Source: Deefgea rivuli DSM 18356
Lineage (GTDB): Bacteria; Pseudomonadota; Gammaproteobacteria; Burkholderiales; Chitinibacteraceae
Direction of reading: 5' to 3'
Assembly (NCBI RefSeq): GCF_000620145.1
Contig: NZ_JHVM01000008.1
Location: 1 to 64,000 of the forward strand
DNA length: 64,000 nucleotides
Under the pieces are notes generated by a model. The model saw nothing but the letters and a program-made list of their open reading frames with translations, did not search any database and had not been told where the DNA came from. Position 1 is the stretch's first letter, and the number at the start of each line of letters is the position of its first letter. Below are positions 41,799-48,570 of the stretch, in pieces. Made by a program: the position numbers and the translations under genes.

Positions 41799-42236
41799 AT
41801 GCTATTTAATCCCAGCCGCGATGAAGCGCGGCGCTTTTTTATTCAGACTTGGCAAAAACATCAGCAAGGCCAGCCGCTCGCGGATTTGGAGGCTGTCTTG
41901 GTTGACGTGCTGATTGCGCACCCGGAATACCATCAATTCCTCAGCAATGATTACCTTGATCATGACTGGCCGCCTGAGCACGGTGATACCAATCCTTTCT
42001 TGCATCTGAGCCTGCATTTAGCACTAGCCGAGCAATTATCAATCGACCAACCCGCTGGCGTTCGTGCGCTGTATCAACAACTGCACGCTAAAGTCGGCGA
42101 TCCGCATCGCGCCTTGCACGATATGCTCGATTGCTTGGCAGAAATGATCTGGCAAGCGCAGCGCAACCACACCCAACCCGACCCGGCGGTTTATCTCGAT
42201 GGCATTCGCCAAAAGCTGGGAATTATCCAGCAGTAA
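41799..42236 (+). CDS. DUF1841 family protein
   Basis: A 145-residue soluble protein matching the DUF1841 family found in beta- and gammaproteobacteria: MLFNPSRDEARRFF at the N-terminus, NPFLHLSLHLALAEQ in the middle and a conserved AEMIWQAQRN segment. The family has no known function. No operon partner; the upstream repeat element and a downstream palindrome isolate it. Confidence 0.85.
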   Translation: MLFNPSRDEARRFFIQTWQKHQQGQPLADLEAVLVDVLIAHPEYHQFLSNDYLDHDWPPEHGDTNPFLHLSLHLALAEQLSIDQPAGVRALYQQLHAKVGDPHRALHDMLDCLAEMIWQAQRNHTQPDPAVYLDGIRQKLGIIQQ

Positions 42237-42284
42237 GCACTGTAGTACGCCGCTCACGCATTCTGATGAAAACATCATAAGCAT

Positions 42285-42333
42285 AGGTATTGCCATCTAG
42301 CCATTATCAAATAAGCGCTAGATATAAATACCC
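42285..42333. repeat. 49-bp GGTAT...ATACC palindrome, copy 1
   Basis: Outer arms GGTATT/AATACC (42286-42291 with 42327-42332) and inner arms TCTAGC/GCTAGA (42296-42301 with 42317-42322) are both perfect, with 4-nt internal loops on each side. Best-preserved member of the family (see also 42990, 44229, 48037, 60330). Confidence 0.8.
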
Positions 42334-42372
42334 ACAAGACATTGATTCAAACTGCAGCAACAAGGAAACGCA

Positions 42373-43005
42373 ATGCTGGACACGCCACTGGTGGTACTCG
42401 ACTTTGAAACCACTGGCCTATCGCCCGCACTGGGCGCACGCATTACCGAAGTCGCGGCGCTGCGCGTAGTGAACGGGCAAATTGTTGAGCGTTTTAGCTC
42501 GCTGGTGAATTGCGGCATACGTATTCCTTACGAGATTACGCAAATCACTGGCATCAGCCAAGCAATGGTCAATGCGGCGCCTCGCGCGGCAGACGTCGTT
42601 CCAGCCTTGCTGCGCTTTATTGGCAAAGACGCTTTGGCCGCACACAACGCTAGTTTTGATCAGAAATTTTTGCTCAATGAAAGCCAGCTACTCAAGCTCA
42701 AACCGCAGCATTCGCACCTCGTTTGCTCCTTACTGCTAGCGCGGCGTGTGCTGCCGCAAATGACGAGCTACAAACTGAGCGAACTTGCGCGCGGCCTGAA
42801 TATTCGCTTTGCAGGCCAAGCTCACCGCGCCGAAGCAGATGCCGAAGTCACCGTTCACTTGATGAATCACCTTGCCAATGCGCTACGTCAGCACCATCGC
42901 TGCCAACATATTGATGCAGGCTTGCTGGTCAGCATTAATCAGCAAACGGCAGCCAAAGTGCCTGCCTTTCTAAAAGCCAAACAGAGCGTAGGTATACCAA
43001 GCTAG
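42373..43005 (+). CDS. 3'-5' exonuclease, DnaQ/DEDDh type
   Basis: A 210-residue exonuclease with ExoI VVLDFETTGL (Asp, Glu), ExoII AAHNASFDQKFL, and ExoIII HRAEADAEV (His, Asp), the full DEDDh set. It resembles the proofreading epsilon subunit, but lacks the polymerase-binding tail, so it is a stand-alone nuclease of unknown substrate. The last five codons and the stop lie inside a copy of the 49-bp palindrome (42990-43038), so the C-terminus ends in repeat-derived residues. Confidence 0.88.
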   Translation: MLDTPLVVLDFETTGLSPALGARITEVAALRVVNGQIVERFSSLVNCGIRIPYEITQITGISQAMVNAAPRAADVVPALLRFIGKDALAAHNASFDQKFLLNESQLLKLKPQHSHLVCSLLLARRVLPQMTSYKLSELARGLNIRFAGQAHRAEADAEVTVHLMNHLANALRQHHRCQHIDAGLLVSINQQTAAKVPAFLKAKQSVGIPS

Positions 43006-43038
43006 GCCATATTGAATAAAACGTTGATTAATATACCC
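42990..43038. repeat. 49-bp GGTAT...ATACC palindrome, copy 2, overlapping a gene end
   Basis: Outer arms GGTATA (42991-42996) and TATACC (43032-43037) at the same spacing as copy 1; the inner arms are degenerate. The left half encodes the last residues of the exonuclease. Confidence 0.6.
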
Positions 43039-43042
43039 ATAG

Positions 43043-43068
43043 AACCAGCCAATCAGGCTGGTTTTTTT
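43043..43068 (+). terminator. Terminator of the exonuclease gene
   Basis: Stem AACCAGCC/GGCTGGTT with loop AATCA, followed by a run of Ts, starting 38 bp after the stop codon and directly after palindrome copy 2. Confidence 0.85.
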
Positions 43069-43203
43069 ACATTTAAACAACGATAAGAACAACGCTTATT
43101 TGGTTACACAGCAAAGCAATTTATTTCACTACAGTGACGGCAGAAATTCAAACGGCGTAATTAATTCAGCACCACCCCAGCCCATCACAAAAAGGAAGCC
43201 GCC

Positions 43204-44154
43204 ATGCGTGCAAAAATCCTGCTCATCGCTTGTGTCATCGTCACCCTCAGCGCTTGCGGCAAAAGAGAAGACCCCGCCACACTGGGCCAATCAGGCGATT
43301 ACGCTGCCGAATCAGCCAAAGTCGAATCCGCCGCAGCGCCAAGCACTCCCTCGGTCAAGCAACAACTCAGCTCCAGCGCCAACACGTATAGCGATGGCGA
43401 GCGCCAATTTATTCGCAAAGCCGATGTGAAATTCCGCGTCAAAGATGTGTATCAATCGGCGTTGGCGATTGAAGATATCGTCGGCAATATCGGTGGTTTC
43501 GTGGAGAAAAATACGATTCAATCTAGTGTTGAGCGCGAGCAAACGGAACGGATTGGCGATGGCAAAGCGCTGAAACTGACGGCCTACACGCTCAATGGAG
43601 AACTCACCGTTCGCGTGCCGAGCGCCAAAACGCAGGAATTTTTACGCCTGATCGCGGGGCAAATCGTCTTTCTAGACCAGCGCAGTTTTACCGCACAAGA
43701 CGCGCAATTTGAGCTACTGCGACAAAAACTAGGCATCAAACGCAATCAAGAAAGCCAGCAGCAACTCGGCCAGATTGTTCAAGAGCGCGGGAAAATAGAC
43801 GACAAAGCGGATGTGATTGTGGCGCAGAACGACAGCAAAGGTGCGCGCGACGAGGCCATCGTGACTGAAAAAGAATTCGCCGACCAAGTCGCGTTCAGTG
43901 AAATCAAACTCGCGCTGTATCAACACACACAAGTCAGCCAAGCCGAAATGCCCGATGTCAGCGGCACGTTTGAGATGAGCAGCCCTGGATTTTTCTACCG
44001 CCTTGGCCAAGCTTTCAAATCGGGTTGGCACAGGGGTTTAGAAACATTGATTGATTTGACGAAAATTTGGCCTTTCTGGCTGGCTTTGATTGCAGGTATC
44101 GCCATCGTTCGAAAATGGCGTCAGCGCGGCAAATCGACAACACAAAGTGAATAA
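43204..44154 (+). CDS. DUF4349 domain lipoprotein
   Basis: A 316-residue envelope protein. A lipoprotein signal ends in the lipobox LSAC (cysteine about 18). DUF4349 follows (about 65-260): FIRKADVKFRVKDV, a predicted coiled coil (about 175-215), and a C-terminal membrane helix (about 283-301, FWLALIAGIAIV) with a basic cytoplasmic tail. The presence of both a lipobox and a C-terminal helix is usual for the family. Role unknown. An AAGGAAG site precedes the ATG, and a terminator follows. Confidence 0.85.
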   Translation: MRAKILLIACVIVTLSACGKREDPATLGQSGDYAAESAKVESAAAPSTPSVKQQLSSSANTYSDGERQFIRKADVKFRVKDVYQSALAIEDIVGNIGGFVEKNTIQSSVEREQTERIGDGKALKLTAYTLNGELTVRVPSAKTQEFLRLIAGQIVFLDQRSFTAQDAQFELLRQKLGIKRNQESQQQLGQIVQERGKIDDKADVIVAQNDSKGARDEAIVTEKEFADQVAFSEIKLALYQHTQVSQAEMPDVSGTFEMSSPGFFYRLGQAFKSGWHRGLETLIDLTKIWPFWLALIAGIAIVRKWRQRGKSTTQSE

Positions 44155-44157
44155 AAC

Positions 44158-44192
44158 AAAAAGCCGAGCGACTCTGTGAGGCTCGGCTTTTT
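44158..44192 (+). terminator. Terminator of the DUF4349 gene
   Basis: A 12-bp stem AAAAAGCCGAGC/GCTCGGCTTTTT with an 11-nt loop, directly after the stop codon; T runs on both strands make it usable in both directions. Confidence 0.9.
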
Positions 44193-44228
44193 ATACGATA
44201 TCTAGAATAAGAACTGACTATTTAACAC

Positions 44229-44277
44229 AGGTATCTTGCTGTAGCGATTACTAAACAATGACCACAGCAATATACCC
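44229..44277. repeat. 49-bp GGTAT...ATACC palindrome, copy 3
   Basis: Outer arms GGTAT/ATACC (44230-44234 with 44272-44276) and inner arms GCTGT/ACAGC (44238-44242 with 44264-44268), with 3-nt internal loops. It lies between two convergent genes. Confidence 0.75.
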
Positions 44278-44286
44278 ATAAAAAAT

Positions 44287-44883
44287 CTATTTAATCAGCC
44301 ACAACAAACTTGCCACATTCAGCACTGCGCAGGCAATAAACACAAAGCGAAAGGTACTTTTCTGCGTTTTGTGGCGCAGGCGGCGCTGCGCGAGTAAAGC
44401 GCCTGGCCAGCCGCCCAATACAGCCAAAGCATGCAAAGCGACTTCAGGCACTCGCCAAGCATTCTTCTGTGCCTGTGTTTTATCAAATGCATACAGTACA
44501 TAGCTCGCCACGCTCAACACCGCCATCCCGACAAAAATCGGCCAGCGCATTGGTGACGCTGCGGCTAAGAGCACTGCCAATGGCAATAAGCTGAGCGCGA
44601 CATAATCAATCCAGTCGTAGCGCGGTTGAGCATTGGCTTGGCGATGCGCGGCGCGACGGGCGTTGGCTTTTTCCAGTTGCTCTGGATTACGCCCCGCCGT
44701 TTGCGCGCGCGCGCGACCTTGTTTGTCTTTGCCCAAAGTAAAATAAATCGTGTCACCAATTCGCGGTTGATGAATTCCGCCGCGTTTTAAGGTGCTGATA
44801 TGCACAAAAATCCGCTCACCATTATCGATTTGAATAAAGCCAAAATCTTTTTTCCACTGTTTTAGTACACCTTGTTGCATCAT
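44287..44883 (-). CDS. Cold-shock domain / DUF1294 fusion membrane protein
   Basis: A 198-residue protein. Residues 1-65 are a cold-shock OB fold with the RNA-binding pattern KKDFGFIQID and IFVHIS; residues ~85-198 form a DUF1294 membrane domain with four helices and the motif YAFDKTQAQKNAWRVPE. This fusion is common in proteobacteria and places a nucleic-acid-binding domain at the membrane; the function is unknown. GGAGAA precedes two adjacent ATG codons (44883, 44880); either may be used. Confidence 0.9.
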   Translation of the reverse strand: MMQQGVLKQWKKDFGFIQIDNGERIFVHISTLKRGGIHQPRIGDTIYFTLGKDKQGRARAQTAGRNPEQLEKANARRAAHRQANAQPRYDWIDYVALSLLPLAVLLAAASPMRWPIFVGMAVLSVASYVLYAFDKTQAQKNAWRVPEVALHALAVLGGWPGALLAQRRLRHKTQKSTFRFVFIACAVLNVASLLWLIK

Positions 44884-45024
44884 TTCTCCGTGGCGCTGAA
44901 CGCCTTATCTTTAAGTTTTATTTTTTTCTATGTTTGTTGGGCAAAAGTGTACTTGCATCGCGACGTCGCCTTGCCGTAAATCTTTTTCAGCATGGCTTAA
45001 GCGCTAAAACGTCGCAAAAACGCC

Positions 45025-45240
45025 TCACTTTCCGCGCGACAGCCACGGCGGTGTACGCCCTTGGTCGGCCCAATATTGCTCTAGGCGCTGCCAAATCACG
45101 TCTTTTTCAGCCTCGCTGAGCATGACCCAATGCGCCACTTCTAGCATCGTGCGCTGGCAGCCTTTACATACATCATCGCCCATCCCAGTAGAACACACGG
45201 CTACACAAGGCGTATCAGGGCGTTCGCTTGACTGCATCAT
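45025..45240 (-). CDS. DUF1289 family protein
   Basis: A 71-residue protein with the DUF1289 cysteine pattern TPCVAVCSTGMGDDVCKGCQRT followed by a W-x-LSEAEKD helix. Four cysteines suggest metal or iron-sulfur binding. Small proteins of this family are widespread in proteobacteria and uncharacterised. It stands alone, divergent from the phospholipase-like gene at 45399. Confidence 0.85.
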   Translation of the reverse strand: MMQSSERPDTPCVAVCSTGMGDDVCKGCQRTMLEVAHWVMLSEAEKDVIWQRLEQYWADQGRTPPWLSRGK

Positions 45241-45310
45241 TCTAATTCTCGGTTCAAAAACATTTTTAGATACTCATTCCAGCCAAAAAATGCAGTTCCA
45301 AAGCGTGAAA

Positions 45311-45350
45311 CTGTCTTATTTGCTTCATTTTACTGTCGCACCTTTGTCAT
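45311..45350 (+). promoter_or_regulatory. Tandem PhoB boxes upstream of the plcP-like operon
   Basis: Four 7-bp half-sites lie at exact 11-bp steps: CTGTCTT (45311), GCTTCAT (45322), CTGTCGC (45333), TTGTCAT (45344), separated by 4-bp AT-rich spacers. The PhoB consensus is CTGTCAT-N4-CTGTCAT. A -10-like CATGAT begins 10 bp after the last half-site (45361), the spacing expected of PhoB-activated promoters that lack a -35 element. The gene starts at 45399. Confidence 0.75.
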
Positions 45351-45398
45351 ATTGCATCCGCATGATGACTCACAAGCCCCTCAGTGGAGTTGTGATTT

Positions 45399-46211
45399 AT
45401 GGCGTCTGAACTGCGTTTTCGTAGCATCTGGATTTCTGACATTCATTTGGGCACCGCAGGATGCCAAGCCGATTATCTCTTAGATTTCTTAAAACACACC
45501 GAATCGGAGCAATTATATCTAGTTGGCGACATTATCGACGGCTGGGCGATGAAGCGAAGCTGGTATTGGCAACAAAGCCACAACGATGTAATCCAAAAAA
45601 TCCTCCGCAAGGCGCGCAAAGGCACGCAAGTCACCTATATCCCTGGCAATCACGACGAAGGCGCACGGCAGTTTATTGGCCTCATGTTTGGCGACATTTG
45701 CATACAAGACGAAGTCATCCACACGATGGCCAATGGCAAGCGCTATCTCGTCATTCATGGCGACCAATTTGACGGCGTGATTCAATGCGCGCGCTGGCTG
45801 GCCGTCGTTGGCGATCAAGCTTACGAAATCACGCTCAAACTCAATCGCTGGTTTAACCGCGCCCGCGCTCGAATGGGTTTAGGTTATTGGTCTTTATCGC
45901 AATACCTCAAACACAAAGTCAAAAAAGCGGTCAGTTTTGTTTCTGACTTTGAAGAAGCCGTCGCATCGGAGGCCAAAAAACGCGATCTGGACGGCGTGAT
46001 TTGCGGCCATATCCACAAAGCCGAAATGCGCATCATCGATGGCATTGAATATTGCAACGATGGTGACTGGGTGGAAAGCCTGACCGCCTTGGTCGAAACG
46101 CACAGCGGCGAACTCAAAATTATCACTTGGCAAAAAATGTACGACGCGCAAACCGCGGATATTGCGGCGCTACTCACCCCGATTACCACTCTGGAAGGAT
46201 CTATCGCATGA
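45399..46211 (+). CDS. PlcP-like metallophosphoesterase (COG2908), candidate phospholipase C
   Basis: A 270-residue calcineurin-like phosphoesterase: metal ligands in WISDIHLG, LVGDIIDGW, GNHDE, VIHGDQFD and GHIHKAEM. Databases often name such proteins UDP-2,3-diacylglucosamine diphosphatase, but true LpxH has a different middle region. The segment SWYWQQSHNDVIQKILRKA and the WVESLTALVE tail match the PlcP type, which removes phosphate-containing head groups from phospholipids in phosphate-starved Sinorhizobium and marine bacteria. It is preceded by tandem PhoB boxes and its stop overlaps the glycosyltransferase start (ATGA). The PlcP role is therefore well supported by context but inferred. 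Confidence 0.8.
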   Translation: MASELRFRSIWISDIHLGTAGCQADYLLDFLKHTESEQLYLVGDIIDGWAMKRSWYWQQSHNDVIQKILRKARKGTQVTYIPGNHDEGARQFIGLMFGDICIQDEVIHTMANGKRYLVIHGDQFDGVIQCARWLAVVGDQAYEITLKLNRWFNRARARMGLGYWSLSQYLKHKVKKAVSFVSDFEEAVASEAKKRDLDGVICGHIHKAEMRIIDGIEYCNDGDWVESLTALVETHSGELKIITWQKMYDAQTADIAALLTPITTLEGSIA

Positions 46212-47266
46212 AGATTTTAATCGTCACCGATGCATGGGAACCGCAAGTTAACGGCGTCGTTCGTACTTTGAAACAAACCACCGCTGAACTGAGAAAAATG
46301 GGCCACACGGTGGAATTGCTGACTCCGCTGGAATTTAAAACCATTCCTTGCCCCACCTATCCCGACATTCGCTTGTCGCTGTTCCCCGGCAGCAAAGTGA
46401 CGCAACGTATTCGTGACTTTGCGCCTGATGCGATCCATATCGCCACAGAAGGCCCGCTGGGCTTGGCCGCGCGCTCGTACAGCTTAAAAAATAAACTCCC
46501 GTACACGACCGCGTACCACTCGCGCTTCCCTGAATATGTGCAATTGCGCTTTGCGATCCCATTGGCCGTGACTTACGCATGGTTGCGCCGCTTTCATAAT
46601 TCGGCCCAAGCGGTGATGGCGCCGACCAAAGTGGTTGTTAAAGATTTGACCGATCGCGGCGTTAAAAATGTCGTGATTTGGTCGCGCGGTGTGGATTTGG
46701 ATGTATTTAAACCAGGTCGCCGCGACAAACTCAATTCGCGTACGCCAATTTTTGTTTACGTGGGCCGTGTTGCCGTTGAGAAAAACGTCGAAGCCTTTTT
46801 GGAACTCGATTTACCAGGTAGCAAATGGGTGGTCGGCGATGGCCCTGCCGCCGCGGGATTGAAAGCCAAATATGGCGATCAAAAAAATATTCACTGGCTG
46901 GGTGTGCTGAACCAAACTGAATTGGCCGAAGTGTATAGCAGCGCGGACGTATTTGTGTTCCCGAGCAAAACCGATACATTTGGCTTGGTATTGCTCGAAG
47001 CAATGGCTTGCGGCTGCCCTGTAGCCGCATACCCAGTTACTGGGCCAATTGATGTGATAGGCACGGATGGCCCTGGCGCACTGAAAGAGGATTTACACGA
47101 AGCCTGCATCGCCGCGCTACGGATCGATAGAGATGAAGTACGCCGCTTTGCCGAGCGTTATTCATGGGGCGCAGCCAGCCGCCAATTTTTATCTCACTTG
47201 CACCCGTTCACGCCGAATGCACAAGCTGAATTGCGCTTGATTGAACAAGGCGCTGGCGGGGAATAA
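46208..47266 (+). CDS. Family-4 glycosyltransferase, candidate glycolipid synthase (Agt-like)
   Basis: A 352-residue GT-B enzyme: N-terminal MKILIVTDAWEPQVNGVVRTL, the acceptor-side HSRFPEYVQLR, and the donor-binding E-x7-E region FVFPSKTDTFGLVLLEAMACGCP. The start overlaps the preceding stop (ATGA), so it is translationally coupled to the PlcP-like gene. In phosphate-starved bacteria an Agt glycosyltransferase next to plcP puts glucose or glucuronate on the diacylglycerol that PlcP releases. No signal peptide; peripheral membrane location is expected. The lipid substrate is inferred from context. Confidence 0.8.
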   Translation: MKILIVTDAWEPQVNGVVRTLKQTTAELRKMGHTVELLTPLEFKTIPCPTYPDIRLSLFPGSKVTQRIRDFAPDAIHIATEGPLGLAARSYSLKNKLPYTTAYHSRFPEYVQLRFAIPLAVTYAWLRRFHNSAQAVMAPTKVVVKDLTDRGVKNVVIWSRGVDLDVFKPGRRDKLNSRTPIFVYVGRVAVEKNVEAFLELDLPGSKWVVGDGPAAAGLKAKYGDQKNIHWLGVLNQTELAEVYSSADVFVFPSKTDTFGLVLLEAMACGCPVAAYPVTGPIDVIGTDGPGALKEDLHEACIAALRIDRDEVRRFAERYSWGAASRQFLSHLHPFTPNAQAELRLIEQGAGGE

Positions 47267-47301
47267 ATCGTCCTAATTTAAACTCGTCACGATAAAACCC
47301 C

Positions 47302-47339
47302 AATGAGCTTGCGCCTGTGCGCAAGCTCATTACTTTTTT
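47302..47339 (+). terminator. Terminator of the plcP-agt-like operon
   Basis: A perfect 13-bp stem AATGAGCTTGCGC/GCGCAAGCTCATT (47302-47314 with 47319-47331), 4-nt loop, followed by ACTTTTTT. Confidence 0.92.
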
Positions 47340-47369
47340 GCGGCAATCAATCAGCTCAGCCAAGCATTT

Positions 47370-47475
47370 AGGATTTCATCCTACCGGCGGCGCGCTGCAT
47401 ATCTAAAGGCAAGGCCGGAATCCAGCTCGCTGATCGAAGCAAAACTCTGAATACCGGCTTTCGCCGGTAGGACGA
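47370..47475. repeat. Interspersed repeat with TACCGGC hairpin ends
   Basis: The stretch begins near ATCCTACCGGCG and ends with the perfect hairpin TACCGGC-TTTC-GCCGGTA (47452-47469) followed by GGACG, so both ends carry the same CCTACCGGCG motif in inverted orientation. The interior includes CCGGAATCCAGCTCGCTGATC. It resembles the many copies of ...CCGGAATCCAG... hairpin repeats in proteobacterial intergenic DNA. It lies between convergent genes. Confidence 0.55.
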
Positions 47476-47491
47476 TATTTCGACTTAAAAC

Positions 47492-47917
47492 TTAAAAATT
47501 ACCATACGGCTTCACGCTACCGTCTTTGCCAATCAACACCACCGCAATCGTCCCCGGCTTGTATGCACCCATTCCCGGTGAAGTCGCTGGCATACCTGGC
47601 ACGGCGATGCCTTTGGCATTCGGTTTTTCTTTCAGCAATTTAGTAATCGCCACCGCCGGTACATGCCCTTCCACCGCATAGCCGCCAATCACAATCGTAT
47701 GGCAGCTAGGCGCAGCATCGGTGCCATACTTTTGCTTGATGGCGCTCATATTATTGCTGGGCTGCTCCTTAATTTGAAAGCCTGCATCGCGCAGATATTT
47801 AGCGTGCTCGCCGCAGCAGCCGCAATTCGGATCTTTATACATCGTTCCCGCTGGCGCGGCCGCCAGCGCTAAAGTGGGCGCAAATAAAAGTGCAGTGATG
47901 AGTTGTTTTAATTTCAT
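47492..47917 (-). CDS. DUF411 metal-binding protein
   Basis: A 141-residue periplasmic protein with a signal peptide (about 1-20, cleaving near ALAAA) and the DUF411 signature YKDPNCGCCGEHAKYL, with CxCC; a second conserved part is SCHTIVIGGYAVEGHVPA. DUF411 proteins are often found with copper-resistance genes and are thought to bind copper or another soft metal. The ATG at 47917 has GAGGA seven bases upstream. The only neighbour of similar character is the small Cys/Met-rich protein at 48202. Confidence 0.88.
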   Translation of the reverse strand: MKLKQLITALLFAPTLALAAAPAGTMYKDPNCGCCGEHAKYLRDAGFQIKEQPSNNMSAIKQKYGTDAAPSCHTIVIGGYAVEGHVPAVAITKLLKEKPNAKGIAVPGMPATSPGMGAYKPGTIAVVLIGKDGSVKPYGNF

Positions 47918-48036
47918 GATGATTCCTCGTTCATATCGTAAACCGAATGAATAATGTCGCTCGCCTTTGCATGAAGCACGGCGAATTTGATGACAATTCA
48001 TTCTAATTAGTCAGCTAAGTTCAAAAGATAAATACA

Positions 48037-48087
48037 TAGGTATTGCCACAAATCGCTTATTTAATAAGCTCTACAAGGCAATACTAG
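48037..48087. repeat. 51-bp GGTAT...ATACC palindrome, copy 4
   Basis: Outer arms GTATTGCC/GGCAATAC (48040-48047 with 48077-48084) and a fully palindromic core GCTTATT-T-AATAAGC (48055-48069). It shares TAGGTATTGCCA with copy 1. Confidence 0.75.
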
Positions 48088-48201
48088 TCATTTAACTAAA
48101 ATCGATTTGAATCCAGCAGTCGCTCAGAAAATAAGCAGCGATACAGCCATGCAGTACTTAAACTGCATACGCTGAAGCGTTATTCACTGGCTGCGCCGTA
48201 A

Positions 48202-48525
48202 TTAGGCGAGAAATACCGGAGGCGGTAATAAGGGAGGAGAAGTGAGGCTTTGAAAAATCACCACAGGCGCGGCGATTTGAATCGCATCGGCTGCAAAAAT
48301 CACCGATTGCAAAGGCATTAATGGCAGCGCAGAAACGCAAATGCTGCAATGATTTACATCCGTAGCGCACGCTTTGCAATCCTGCATTGATGCGTCGCTG
48401 GGCATCATCTGCGTCATCGACGGCTGGCAATGATTTGCGCTCGCAGGCTGCGCCACTGCCGCCGTCATATTCAATGACAGCGACAGCGCAAACAATACCA
48501 ACAAAATCCAGCGCAAATTTAGCAT
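48202..48525 (-). CDS. Small secreted Cys/Met-rich protein of unknown function
   Basis: A 107-residue protein with an N-terminal signal-like segment (about 1-25, cleaving near AVAQ), then a Cys-, His- and Met-containing region (HCQPSMTQMM, DCKACATDVNHCSIC) and a hydrophobic, proline-rich C-terminus. The residue set suggests periplasmic metal binding, and small proteins of this style (DUF2946-like) accompany copper genes. It lies upstream of the DUF411 gene on the same strand, with a palindromic repeat between them. Family membership is uncertain. Confidence 0.6.
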   Translation of the reverse strand: MLNLRWILLVLFALSLSLNMTAAVAQPASANHCQPSMTQMMPSDASMQDCKACATDVNHCSICVSALPLMPLQSVIFAADAIQIAAPVVIFQSLTSPPLLPPPVFLA

Positions 48526-48570
48526 GGTCCAATCTTACGCCGCTGCGCCTAAACAACCAAGCACCGCAGC

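Noticed and set aside
45399-46211. The metallophosphoesterase as LpxH of lipid A synthesis.
   Set aside because: The metal motifs are shared by both, but the middle region, the coupled glycosyltransferase and the PhoB boxes fit the PlcP type better. A phylogeny would decide.
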